A DNA stretch of 64,000 bases from contig JBHGNT010000001.1 in the NCBI GenBank assembly GCA_043228905.1, forward strand, positions 36,766,001 through 36,830,000. The letters are read 5' to 3'. Both the position numbers and the translations under genes were made by a program. Positions 10,992-24,000 of the stretch are shown here, piece after piece. The DNA is from Azolla caroliniana (taxonomy: Eukaryota; Polypodiophyta). The notes under the pieces are model-generated. The model worked only from the letters and a program-made list of their open reading frames with translations. It was not told where the DNA came from and ran no database searches. How positions within the stretch are numbered: position 1 is the first letter of the stretch; each line of letters starts with the position of its first letter.

Positions 10992-11400
10992 GAGGGATGA
11001 GGGGTAGGGATAAATCATTAGTTTAGAATAAGGGGTATAGGGAGGGTTAGACAAAATGGAGGGGTAGAGGCTTAAATAGGGAAAATTGGGAGGAGGGGTA
11101 GAAGCGTAAATAGGGAAAAGTGGGAGGAGGGTAGAGGCGTAAATAGGGAAAAGTTGGAGGAGGGGTAGATCATAAAAACTTTAAAGTGGGAAGGGAGGGG
11201 TAGAGGCGTGATAATGAAAAGTGAAGGTTTAAAGGGGTAGGAGGGTAGGGGGGTATGTAAAACAAAGGGGAGGGGAGGGGTAGGGTAGTAGTTTGGGAAA
11301 AGTGAGGGGAAGGGTAGAGTGGTAATTTTTAAAAAGTAAAGGGAGGGATAGGAGGGTAATTTAAAAGATAGTACTGTTCAAATGGAAGATAGTACTCATC
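10710..11400. repeat. G/A-rich low-complexity DNA with 34-bp minisatellite
   Basis: Strongly strand-asymmetric purine-rich sequence. An (AG)n run lies at about 10960-10987. From about 11056 to 11220 a unit containing GGGTAGAGGCGTAAATAGGG recurs about every 34 bp, four to five times with drift. Variants continue to about 11360. No coding signal. Confidence 0.7.
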
Positions 11401-12349
11401 GATTTATACAATGTCAGATTTTGGAGTTACATTTCTCAAATTTGGCAAGTTTTATCTCAGTGTTATTTGACACCTAGACAATGGGTGTTTGCACAATTTA
11501 TGACCCAAAATAAGAGATGGAGATCGTTTTTCTATTTCTGAGATATTGGGGATTGCTTCACAATTAGAACATGCGCAACGCTTTTGTATTCGATGGTACA
11601 CATGGAGTGAAACCATATCTACGAAAGTTTAAGGGAGTACTAATGTGGCAAATTTCTTTTATATATATATGTTTTCATTTCTCTACCTCAATGGGAAAAG
11701 GTTTTACTCAAACGAATACCTAAACCCTAAACCCTCGTCCAAGAAATTTTGAAGTTGTGATATGTCAAACATTTGACCACTTCAATCATTCTATTATCAC
11801 GATTCAATTTGAATATTGGGCTATGCAATTCAAAATTGCAAGCTCAACCTTTACATGTGTATTTATATGTTTAAATGTTTAATCATGCATTTCTATCTCT
11901 ATAATAGCCACCAAATCATGGTTTGCATACATTTACTACATACACAACCATTCTTCTTGAGACCCTTATTAGGTTTTCCTAAAAAAAGCCAATATAATAA
12001 CTATAGTATAAAATATTTGAACTCCAAGCTACCATGTTAAAAAATAGAACTTGTTCTTAATTATCCAATTGTTCTTGATTCAAAAAACCTCAATGACATT
12101 TTGCAAAGTAGTTAGCCTTGACCATATCTATGAGTTTCATTTCACATAAACAAGAAAAAAGTAAGAGTTTCATTACACAATGACAATCTCCAAGTCATAA
12201 AATGCAAACAAACATCAAAGTGACATATACATAAGAAGATGCATGGAAAAGAATGTATTTGCACATAAAATGACATGTCTTGTTTGATCATGAGATCTTC
12301 AAAACAACAATTGTCTACTACTCGAGAGTTTCATAATATTCTCTAGAGC
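11401..12349. other. Intergenic DNA downstream of PCK
   Basis: AT-rich. It contains a very short telomere-like AAACCCTAAACCCT stretch near 11720 and no protein motif. The 3' UTR of the minus-strand PCK gene should lie at the right-hand end, but I see no unambiguous polyadenylation signal. Confidence 0.45.
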
Positions 12350-15300
12350 TCATTCAAGACGAGGACCTGCAAAGCATATTTCTCGTGCAAGGGAAGCATA
12401 ATCACCCACCTCATAATCTTTGAACATCTCAAAGTTTGCAATAAATAGGTTGGCTAACTTTCTCAATGTATCCATGTAGGCTTCTTTGTCATTCCACTGA
12501 AATGATCAAGATACAAATGGTAAGGAATAATGCTTACGGTGAATATGTACAAATTATTTCCCTAAATATCCGATGAAGTTAAAGCCAAATAATAATAAAA
12601 CAATATATACATGTAATTACACAGATAGAGACGATCTATATTACATCCACGTTTATCCAAAATCTTATTATATACAAATATGATGGATTTTGCACATGGC
12701 CTTGTGACACATACAAGCAAACATGTGCACTTGGAACATTTATACAATGTTTCATTCATTGTATGATTACCAAAACACTACATATATCTAAATTATGCTC
12801 GTTAATTGCATTCATCATGTTGCATACAATATTGTGTGTGTGTGTGTGTGCCTATAGCCGAATAGTAGCTACTAACAAATGCAAGTATATGTAACATGTA
12901 TCTTGATGAATACAAACTTTAATGGGTATATGAAGATGAAGAAAGGGTTTTATACAAATATAAGCATCCACATGCACTTAAAGCATCGTTACTCCTATTA
13001 TATATGATTTACACACTTACACATGCTCGTTTGATATTTACTTGCACTTGATTTTTTAATTATTCTTCGTCTTTAATTTTATATGAATTTAAAGAGAGCA
13101 TGAGAGAGACCATGTTCTCTGGGTGGAGAATGTTGGAAGGTACACCCTCAACTTCATTTGGAATATGCAATCCAAATATTGGAGTCTCTGTGTATTTGGC
13201 AGAGAGGAGAGATCCATCATGTATAGAATCAATGATTTTTCTAGTATGTGCTAACTTTATCCTGTTTCCTACACCATAGCTAGAAACACAAACAAAACAT
13301 ATATAAGAAATTGTGTACCTACACATTTAAACACACACAAGGATAGAGACATGATCAAACCTGCCACCAATCCAACCTGTATTAACCAACCACGCTGTGG
13401 TGCCATGATGTTCCATTTTGCTAGCCAACATAGAAGCATATTTAGTGGGGTGCATCATGATAAATGCAGCCCCAAAGCATGCAGAGAATGTTGCCCTTGG
13501 TTCTTTGACACCGTCTTCGGTGCCTGCTACCTATAACAAAAGCACATTACAAATATGAATGTTTCATAATGCACCTATATATAATATGATAAAATTTCTC
13601 AATAAAGGTGTATTTATGAATATACATGTCTCATACATACAAGCAATTATGCATACTACATATTCTATCCAAGAGACTTACAGAGAAGCAAGGCACAAGG
13701 ATCCTAATACTCAATACTTATCTACATGTTTACAATATATATAAAATCAAAACAAACGGGCTTTCTAACATCCTCGATATATTTACAATACATAAGAAAG
13801 TATTTCGTCAAATCATGATTATATGGGGATCTTATGCATGTATCTTGCAAAGTTGATTTGTCTTATAAAGTTTTGCTTGCTACTTCATATGACAAGAACC
13901 ATGGATGCAACCATTTGATAACTATTGTGAAGAAACTAATGAGATTCACGGTCATAATATCACTAAAACATAATAATTGGTAGTAATAAAAAATAATGAA
14001 GAAGTTTGAGTACTTACCAACTTCCCATATAGTACCATGCATTACATATCCATAAGATGATAAATAGGTAATGTAGTTTCTTTACCAATGCAGTGTAACC
14101 ACTAATGAAGTGATACATGGTTTGCGGTAGGCTCAATTTGCTCACAGGAGGCAAGACGCCGAAAGCATCACATGTCAATAATATGACATTCTTCGGATGA
14201 GGTCCCACACAAGGTATCCTTGCATTTGGAATGTATTCAATGGGATATGCAGCCCTCGTGTTCTCTATTGAAAGATCTAAGTTAGCATACCTCGATGGAA
14301 GTTTGTACTTCTTAAAGAATCATCATTATATAGCATTTACCGGTAATAGACTTGTCGGAATAATCAACAACCCTCGTACGTTCATTGAACACCACATTTT
14401 CTACCACTGCACATATTTATGTTCATCATAAGGCCGCAAACAAAAAATTCACATTAAACATAATGCATTCTTGTTTGAAATTCTAGTGCCATGCACTTTA
14501 AACCATATATTTTGCTACTAATGAATATGCTAAGATAATACTTTCTAGGGGGAAAACCTGTTCCAAACTTAATAGCATTCCAAATGTCAGGTTCACTTTT
14601 TGGTGAGAGATTGATGCACTTTGCATAACATCCTCCCTCAATGTTTGATACTCCATTGTTGCCCCAACAATGCTCATCATCCCCTATCAAGTATCTATTA
14701 TGATCTGTTGATAAGGTGGTTTTCCCTGTACCTAATAATGTCGAGACAAAAATGAAATTAGTTGTAGAAATTTTGTAATAATGTTGAGACAAGAATTATA
14801 GGTTGCCTCCCAAACAAAAATTTAACGAGCTTCTAATTTTTTAAAGGGTAACCTGAGAGACCAAAGAAAAGTGCAACATCCCCTTTTTCACCCATGTTGC
14901 AACCAGAATGTAGAGAGAGGACACCACACTTTGGCATGAGGTAATGCATGACACTAAAAAGACCCTTCTTCATCTCGCCCGCATATTCTGTGCCTAATAT
15001 TACCATCTCACGACGTCCGAGATTAAGGTCAACACTTGTGGAAGTTGTCATATAATGGGTATAACGATTACAAGGGAATTGCCCTGCATTGTAAATTGTG
15101 AAGTCTGGTTCTCCAAATATCTCTGACTCTTCTTGGGTTGGTCTTATGCACCTATACATCCTCACTTCAATATTTATAAAGTACATAGTTGAATTCTCTC
15201 GCATGTACACATTGAGTAAGTGCATCTACAACTCTTACTAATGGTAATTATCAAATGTTTACACTTAGAAAAACAATTATAAATGAACATTGATTTTCAC

Positions 15301-18233
15301 TTACATGTTGTGCATGAACAAAGAGTGGTAGGCACGTGCTGATACAATTCTCACTTTGATTCGATGCTCTGAGTCCCAATTTAAGAATTGGTCATTAACA
15401 TATACCTAAATGTTTTCAAAGAAGTACGATGAGACGTCATGAAAGTGAACAATATTCTTTACAACCAAATGAGGCCCTTAATTTGTTACCTTATCCAATG
15501 AATTCAAGTAGTCTAGTGCTCTCTCCTTATTGACTAGGAATGCATGCTCATCCATTTCAATGTTAGGGGAGCCCCTAACCAAGTTTGGGACATATTAACA
15601 AACATCTTTATTAGTAGAAACAAATTAATACCAAAGAGGGAGATTATTTTTGAAATCTAGAAAGTGATTTGAGATGGTCGGGGAATAAAGGGTTGGCATA
15701 AATCACTTCGATGTTCTAATTTAGATACTTTTGAATGACATTCTACATATTAGTAATAAGGCATATATATAATTATATACTCACTTGCCCCACCATAGGT
15801 CATTTTGAGAGGTTGGTTCTTTTACTACTCGCTTGTCTTTTGGGGAACGACCCGTCTTTGCACCAGATAGAGTGGCAAGTGCACCATTCGATGTTATGAA
15901 TGAGGCCTTATCATATTTCACTGCGTGCTCATATAGCTCTATGCCATTACAAACCCATTAAATCAATATCTAAACTTGACAGCTTTAAAAGCACTTTTAG
16001 GTTCCAACTTTGAAGTATGAAATAAGCAATGCACTACCCCTATTGACACAAAACACATATTACAATTGTGAAATATTATTGATTTAATTTAAATTTTACC
16101 TGCCGGTGACAAGTTATAGAGGATGTGGGTGCAACTTATGTTGGGTATAGTTGGATTGTAGTCCTCTACAACCCGACTTTTGGGCTTTTGTGATTGTGAA
16201 ATTGGAGGCTTGGGATTGCTTTTCAATACCATTGGTCCTTTTTCGCACGCCAAAGATGTAAGTGATGTACTATATTCATAATAATGCACAATCATATGAG
16301 TTGCGATTAAATCAAACATGTGGACTTAATTAGGAAGTATATTGTTGACCGATAAGAACAAGGGCATAAGAATCCACTTAATCACACCATTTCCAATAAG
16401 TTCATTTTTATCACTTCAGTCAATAGGGATGCACTAACCCAGAAGAAGTAAAACCTAAAACTCCCAATCATGTTCACCAACGTTGGACACATCCATGAAC
16501 ACCATATATGTCTAATTGAACTTTAAGCTAAACACACTAACCCAGAAAAACCTAGCATCTCTCCCTACAAATACAAAAGCCCATTAAACCTTCTATAATC
16601 ATGAGGATCTCTATAGTTTGATTATCTCTCCAAGATGATGTACTTGACTGTATGTCACAAATGCCACTCCCACTGAATCAAATTTCTTTGTTTCTCACAA
16701 ATCAATCTTCCTTTTAACTTCAGTACTGGTTGCGGTATTAATCCACATATACCATCAAACAAGAACCTCTTTCTCACGCCCATGGTGATCAAACACCCCA
16801 TCCAATTGGCAATTTAGAATGCGGCACAAATGCACAAAATAGGGAGTGTGAAAACCCACTAAAAGGAAAATAAGAATATCCTGACTAACAATGCCCAACG
16901 TCGCTACATTACCACTAAAATGGATCCAACGATAGGGAATTTCATGTGCATGCCACCCTCTTCTTGCACACCCACATGAAACATATTGGCCTTTTAAACC
17001 CATCAATGAAGGCAACCCATCCACCATTTGCCACTAAACCACGAAACAACCAAGTCCGTATATATATATCCCAATGATACCCCATTTTGGAGATGTATTG
17101 TCACACCCGAAGATTTATCAACTCTATAAATGCATCATGGTTCAATCTCACAAAGTGCAGTAATTTACTTGACAACATTGCAAAATGTAGGGGTTTGAAT
17201 GCCTAACCTTTTGGTTGATCTTGGACAACAACATCCTTACCGATGGAATTATATCCACCTTGTCCCTCTCCCTCTCTCTTCTATTGATATGAGTGTTTGA
17301 CATTTCTTTAAATTACAAGTTCATCATGAGAATCAAAAGCAATACAAATTAAAACCCAATAATGGATGCATTTAACCAAAGCATTTGCAATATAATAGAA
17401 AAGAAAAGAACCTAATCGATTCATCGATTGTTGAAATAGGTCCACAAATGGGTGGAACGTTCTTGTGCATGTAAATGGACTCTTTCACACCATCTCCACT
17501 TTGATTCATGCTAATCCTTGCCATCCCATAATCAAATGGCACCTTAATTTATCAATGTCAATTGGGAACATTTCAAAATCCACATGATCCAGTAAGAATT
17601 AAAAAAAATTTCATGACCAAAACTTTCTAGATTCATGATTTCATGACTAAAACTTTCTAGATTCAGAAACAAAAATTTAGCGAGTCAAATCTTTATTTCC
17701 ATCTTGGTGAGATATAGTTCATTAGTATGATTACAATTCAATACAATTTGATTAACTCATGAAGTTACTATTAAATCCCTCAACAAAACATGTCACGACC
17801 AAAACTTTCTAGATTCATAAACAAACATTTAACAGCACAAATTTTCATTTCCATTTTGGTGAAATCTAGTTCCTTATTATGATTATAATTCTAATTTACT
17901 CCTGAGGCAACAGCTAAATCCCTTTGCTCCCCTGGTTGATAACAAATTCATTAACGGTCAAATTGATTTTTATTATTCAAGGAATAAATTAAATATCGAC
18001 CAATTAATGAATCATGACTTAAATTATCGTGAATTTATCTGAGAAATTCTGAGAACAAAGAAATCCTTCTCATTCTTTTATTAGAAAATTTCAATATGAA
18101 TAATTAAGGATCTGATTAGCCCATAAAAAGATTAATGTGATGAGAAACGTAGATACATGGATACCTTTAGCGAGAGGAAATTGCTAGTTCTGAGTGCCAT
18201 GGCGGCAGCTGCCGAATGGATTAACTGTGCCAT
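12350..18233 (-). CDS. PCK: Phosphoenolpyruvate carboxykinase (ATP), 13 exons
   Basis: The product converts oxaloacetate plus ATP to PEP, CO2 and ADP in gluconeogenesis and organic-acid metabolism; plant PCK is cytosolic. Exons (5' to 3' on minus): 18165-18233, 17412-17542, 16100-16269, 15785-15938, 15490-15574, 15305-15405, 14853-15151, 14558-14731, 14341-14406, 14086-14264, 13361-13530, 13111-13279, 12350-12496. All introns are GT-AG, and phases join into 637 codons with no stop (usual length about 620-670). Motifs: [12 protein letters not shown] (149-160); [18 protein letters not shown] (254-271); metal ligands in EMKKG (K299) and SLHSGCNMG (H318); kinase-1a loop [11 protein letters not shown] (334-344), split by an intron; kinase-2 LIGDDEHCW (351-359). 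In-frame TAA directly precedes the first ATG. Odd points: exon 1 encodes a presequence-like [20 protein letters not shown]; the last intron donor is ATG|GTCTCT, weak but in phase. The gene looks functional. Confidence 0.95.
17630..17920. repeat. Imperfect tandem duplication in PCK intron 1
   Basis: Two copies of roughly 160 bp share CAAAACTTTCTAGATTCA, CATTTCCAT..TTGGTGA and TTAAATCCCT in the same order (about 17630-17780 and 17795-17920). The first copy also carries a short internal repeat of its start. No coding potential. Confidence 0.6.
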
Positions 18234-18248
18234 TTAACCTATTAATTA

Positions 18249-18250
<2 letters not shown>

Positions 18251-18296
<46 letters not shown>
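18251..18296. repeat. (GA)n / (CT)n tract in the PCK 5' leader
   Basis: About 46 bp of nearly pure GA dinucleotide on the plus strand, which is (CT)n in the direction of PCK transcription, between the TATA box and the ATG. CT-rich leaders ('Y patches') are common in plant promoters, and GA repeats can bind BBR/BPC proteins. Any regulatory role here is inferred. Confidence 0.85.
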
Positions 18297-18299
<3 letters not shown>

Positions 18300-18340
18300 A
18301 GGGTGATTAAATCTATATATGTTTACGCGCAATAAAATCG

Positions 18341-18350
18341 ATATTTATAG
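18341..18350 (-). promoter_or_regulatory. TATA box of PCK
   Basis: CTATAAATAT on the minus strand, 108 bp upstream of the PCK start codon. It leaves room for a 5' UTR of about 75 nt that would include the long (CT)n tract. Position and consensus fit a plant TATA box; no transcription start can be seen directly. Confidence 0.5.
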
Positions 18351-18638
18351 GTTATTAGAACTATAATTATTTTTTGTTAATCAGATTTTCTTATGATTCT
18401 CTCTCTCTAAATATATTATAACTAATATACATATATACATACATACTATGGCACATATATATATATATATACACACACATCGTTATATCAATTCTTTATT
18501 ATTTAGTAGCAATAATGTACAACATAAAAGGAACTTTCTTCACCCTTTTAAGCAAATATAAAATATTTCTACAGAATTTTCAACCCACTTTATCGATGTG
18601 AATAGAGAGGAGACCGATTTAGAGGATGTGACCGCGCT

Positions 18639-18669
<31 letters not shown>

Positions 18670-21013
18670 CTTATTATAGAAACAGATGGAAAAGCCAGTC
18701 ATAAGGAGGAGTTTGAATATCTATCTACAAACATATGGAGTCTTCGCTACATTTGGTCTCCAACTAAAAACGTTCCCAAACCTCCTCCCCATATCCCCGT
18801 GTGTGTAAATATTAATCATCAATCAAATCGGGCATTGCAACTTTTTCGATTTCGGTTGCCTGCATAAATGCCTTGATGTCACTACCTAGGACATATTCGA
18901 TTTATCAACTAATTAGAATGAGTGACACATATTGACATCTCATTCAACATCATGATAATGGTCACCGTTCTCCACATGCTTTGACACCAATAGGGGGCTA
19001 AGTCATCTCTACTACATAAGCAACGTTTTAATGATCTACCCCATATACTTAGAGACAATTCTTGTAAACAAATATGATGAGTTGTGCCATGTATGATGTA
19101 ATGAAGCAACCCTTTAGAATTTACAAATTGAATTCATCTACAAAATACGCACACACAAACTTACTTATATAAATGTATATAATATATAATACATATGTGG
19201 GTGCACCTCCATGGTAGGAGAAAAGTGATTAGAAGCCATGAAGAAAAAGAGTATTGATGTGGGGAGAAAAGTTTAAATTTGCAAGAATAAAGAGCCTCGA
19301 TATGAGGAGAAAATTAAAACTCACAAAGTAAGTTTGAAGTGGGATGCCCTTGAGTTGTAGACAATCAGGTAAATATTGTTTTAGGAATTGCTTGAAGAAA
19401 CTATATTCTTGCTTTTGGTTTTGACCAAAGACCTTACAATCTTGGGTGTTCTAGATGGTATAAAATATTGTCTCTCAAAGGAAATTGTCCACATGGAATC
19501 CCTATAGCCATCCAAAGGTATTTCTTAGACAGCGGCCCAATAAATTTGAGCAAACGAGGTGTGTTTATTCTTTGTATAAATGACCTTAGGTTATAAATAG
19601 CAAGGTTTATAATCTTGAAACCATACACTTTTATCGGGTAGTGTTGAAAAGCAAATTAGTGAATCTCCTTTCATGGTGTGTCAATTTGTCTGAATGTCTT
19701 GGTAATAGCATGTAGGTCATTAGTTTGACTCCTATTAGGATCAAATGATCTCATTCATCCCTAGCACCTAAGGGCGATTGTTGCAAGCTCATGAGGATGG
19801 CTCATAGCTAACACATATGATAGCTTGCTAAAAATAAAAACTAGCTCATTGTGCCTCGATTCCAAATCTTCAAATTCTTTGTATTAATAACAAAAATAAA
19901 TAATTGATCTTCTTCTTCATGATCGAAATATGTCACGATACTTCTTCTTCTTCTTGATTATTTGACAAAACAGTGTGATTATCTCACGGATCATGATTAA
20001 AGGTCTCCTTCACAGTTCAACCAAAAAAAAAACATGATTTCTTCATCTTCTTGATATAATGACCACCTAATACAACGAAGTGCCCAAAATCAATATATCA
20101 ATATTAAGGATCAAAGCATTAGACGGGGTCGACATCATTCAAAAATATGTTCATAATAATGTAGCAATATGCTCCAAGTAGTACAATATCAAGGCCTTTT
20201 AATAATAAGCCTTCATATTTCACATAATGGAAGAGTCAGGATTATAGTAGAGCAACTTCCTAGAATATACTCAAAGAAGAGTCTCATTCACATATATTGA
20301 GTTATATATAACGAAGTAAGATACACATTGATTGCATTCACTCGAAAGAAGCGAATCCAATCAATTTCTTAATCACATGAGATAGTATATAAATCCATAA
20401 TAAACCCCTGAGAAAGGAAACAAACCATAATACTTGTACTTTTCATGAATTCTCAAAATACTCCCCCTATTGTTCCACCTTTGGTCACATTCAAACTTGC
20501 TTTCCACACATACCAATCAGGTTTATGTATGCACACACACTTCCTTAACAATCATCAATACAATTCATGGACATTGAGAGTAACTACTCAACTCTTGACA
20601 CACTGCTTGAAAGTGTCTCAGTTTTGGTTCCGTTCCATGGCGCATATTTGGTCTCTAAGTATGATAATAAGATTTATATATCTCTTGTCTTCCTTATTAA
20701 TTCCATCCTAGAAGGAATACGTATTCATGATTCCCGGAGCCAAACAAAAAAGTTAGTGTTAATTCTAGGGGGTATTTTGGAAAAACATAAGGGTATATTG
20801 GAAAAAACAGAAGGATCATCTTCGAGAGTTTGAAAATAATAAGGGGTACCGGAGTAGAATTTCCCATGGCATAAAAATATACATATGATCTGAATCAACA
20901 CAGGTTTCTCCTCTCTCGGGTTTTTACGTTGGGCAGGAAAAAAGAAAGAAAGAAAGAAAGAAAGATCGACCAAAGCTAGGATCTGGTCTACTTGTGTGTA
21001 AACAAAAAAAAAA
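18351..21013. other. Head-to-head spacer between PCK and GET4
   Basis: It holds the promoter regions of two divergent genes. Visible items are a (CA)n run at 18639-18665, an AT/ATAC microsatellite near 18457-18478, a (GAAA)n tract at about 20937-20965 just upstream of GET4, and a TATA-like CATAAAAATATAC near 20870. The small ORFs, including one built on the CA repeat, carry no recognizable domain. Confidence 0.5.
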
Positions 21014-24000
21014 ATGAAAGGAGAAGGGGCAGGAGCAGGCACGGCCAAGGTACGGCTCCTTAATCTTATGTTTCAGAATTTACGCATTTATGCATGTTTT
21101 TTTTATATAATCTCCAGAATACATACGTACATACATACATACATACATATGGATCAGGGAGGATTTCTGAGTTAATAATGCTCAAAAAAATATTTTCAAG
21201 ATGTGCTGTGCAAAACAACAGTATTTAGGCTTGGTGTTCAAAGCAATAGTATTTAGAAATAGGGTCCAAAGACAAGGGTTTGGATAGGCCATTGTCAATT
21301 GTAACATCAGAAGTAAGGTCACAAGCAGCCCTGAGGTCAATGTATAACAGAAATTTAGATTGGTATGAGTAAGGTTTCCAAATGAAGACAAATAAAAAAT
21401 GAAAACAAAAGAAATCCAAACTAAGTAGAGCATCATGAAAAGAATCTCAATAGCTGATCGGATATTAAAGGGTAATGAACACAAGGTGGGACCAAATGGC
21501 GAACAAGAGGAATGATTGTCTTGTGCTTATTTTTTTTTCTTTCTAAGGGTAATGTGGAACTAGGTGTTCCTGATCACAATCCTGGGTTGTGGCTCCTTTT
21601 GAAATCATATGATCAAGTTTTGGCTTGTTGGTCCAGCTAATATTAAAACTTATCCAAAGGTGAGATCTTCTATGAGGTGGTTTTGGGCAAATTCAAAAGA
21701 ATCATGTTAAGACATTGAGTGTCCTTACACTCAATCAGGAAATCAATAAGAGAAAGGATCTCACGTACATTCAATAAGAACATTGATAAGTGAATCAATG
21801 TTTCCTATTATGTTTATAAGGACAATGACGAGAGATATGCTGTCTCCTATATTCAATTATATATAAAGATTTCCATGTCACAAGGAGAACTACAAATTGA
21901 GTGCAAGTTTCAGAAACATGATTATAATAAGATAAAGGCATGTTCAGTGAGATGGAAAAGGCTAAATTTGCTTTATGTTTGTCTTTCATGCATTTACGGT
22001 TGGCCCTAGTTTTCGGTATCAATGATAAGGCACCTAGAGCAAGGAATAGTTCACAAAATTTTGTTGCAGCATTTGAGTAACTAGAGAGTAATATCTGCAA
22101 AAACCCACATATAAAATGTGCCAGAATTTGGTGGAGCAATAGACTTTATGGGAGAAAGAGAATGAAATATGATCCTAACCTCTCTAAAGAAACCAAAGTG
22201 GCCTATGAATCCCAGAATGGTTACAATCACTTAAACTAATTTGGAAAACAGAATAATTGAGGCATTAGGATATACTTTTGATTCACTTTATAAGGATGAG
22301 TTCTGTTATATAGCCAGGTCCTGTTGTGTTGCAATATAATTCTCACATGCTTTACAATGGTCCTTGTAAGGAAAGAAAAGCTATATGTTATTCCGTCGAA
22401 ACATATTCTGATCTCCTATCAGACGTTTCCAATTCACCATGAATTAAGTAAGTAAATCATGATAAAAATATGTTTGTATGTAATTCCCTTTGAAAGTTGT
22501 TGTATCTTCACCTTTAAGTTGAGCATAGAATTCCTATGCTTATTTCATCTTGTATTTTTTGGGATATTCGTTTTTGTTAGAATTGTTCTGACATAATTTC
22601 ACAACATGTTTCTTTTATGTTTATGCAGACACTTGGGAAATTAGAGAAAAGTGTTCAAGCAGGAAATTACTATGAGGCACAACAAATGTACAAGACTATA
22701 TATGCAAGGCAATTAATATACCCTGTAGATTTTTCATTTGTAGCATTGGCCAATTGGAATTGATTTTCGTGCATAAATCTTATTGGAACATGCTCCCAAT
22801 ATGAAACGAAAAATAGACACATACTAATCTCGGCAATCAAAAGTTATACTCAGGTCATTGCCTGTATTTACTCTATATATAACTTACAGGTATGTAGCTG
22901 CAAAAAAGTATGTAGAGACCTTGGATATTCTCGAATCTGGTGCTTCAATTCAGCTCAATCATGGACAGGTTTTTTCAGCTTAAAGAAATTAAACATGCAT
23001 AAAAAATATGGTTCTTGAGGTGGACTTTCTAATTTTGTGTATTTTTTAACCCTTGTACAACTCGCGTGTTTAAGAAATGTGGCATTTGATCAGTTTACGA
23101 TGTACATGACATGGCTGGATCATCCTTCTCGATAATCAATATTGATCTGACCTTTTTTTTATGAAATAGAAAACCATAATTTGACAGCCCTTCCTTGATG
23201 TAGCTGGAAAAGCCCCAGTTAACTTTAGATATCTGGGGAATGTTATTTGGAATCTCACTTCCCTGATTTAATGAGCCATATTGGTAGAGGCTATGAGCCA
23301 TGCTGCATGAACTTAATTTAAGCCAATTGGTGTTTTGTAAAGTGAGTGCAGCAAACCTTTGTGTTGAAGGAGATGAGAGATAAGGCTTCAAGAATTCCTC
23401 AAAAAGAGGAACTGTTGAAGGCAATTTTGAGACATATATGGACCATATTGCACGTTAAATCAAGGGAGACTACTGTATTTCCATACATTTGGGCTCTAAA
23501 AATTTCCCATTTTCATTTTTGGAACTCTTCCTCTTTTTCTGAACTTATTTCATCTTATTTCCCACATAGGAATAAGAGGGAAAAATAAGGTTCAAAAAGT
23601 AGAAATTACAACCCTTGACTTTGTGAACCATATTGCATGTTAACATAATGCAGACTAATGGGTTTCCATACAATAGAGCCCAAAGGTGTCTGATCTGCCT
23701 CTTGGGAAACTTGCCTTCTTTTGTTGGTCTCATATTATCATGGAGGGATTTTCTTCAGTTGATGAGCACTGGCAGTGACATGATGCATTTACTATATGGT
23801 GAAGACCTTGATGAGTGATTTATAACCCAATGAGCGATTATCCAAAGTGCATTCACCGTCCACGTGGCACGGCATGTTTATTATCCTGTTCCATGTTGAT
23901 GCCATACGAAACATTGAAGTGCTCAAATCTAGAAAGATTCGATTGAAGGTATTTTAAGTGCTCTTATTTTGTTAGCCATGTCAGGGAAGACACCTGAGAA

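Noticed and set aside
11712-11728. Interstitial telomeric repeat (AAACCCT)
   Set aside because: Only about two and a half units; expected by chance or as a short motif, with no array.
18598-18867. 89-codon ORF upstream of GET4
   Set aside because: It is held open by a (CA)n microsatellite (Thr-His run). It has no domain and lies in the head-to-head spacer.
19434-19628. 64-codon minus ORF considered as a LINE RT piece
   Set aside because: No RT motif could be aligned with confidence and the surroundings show no LINE tail.
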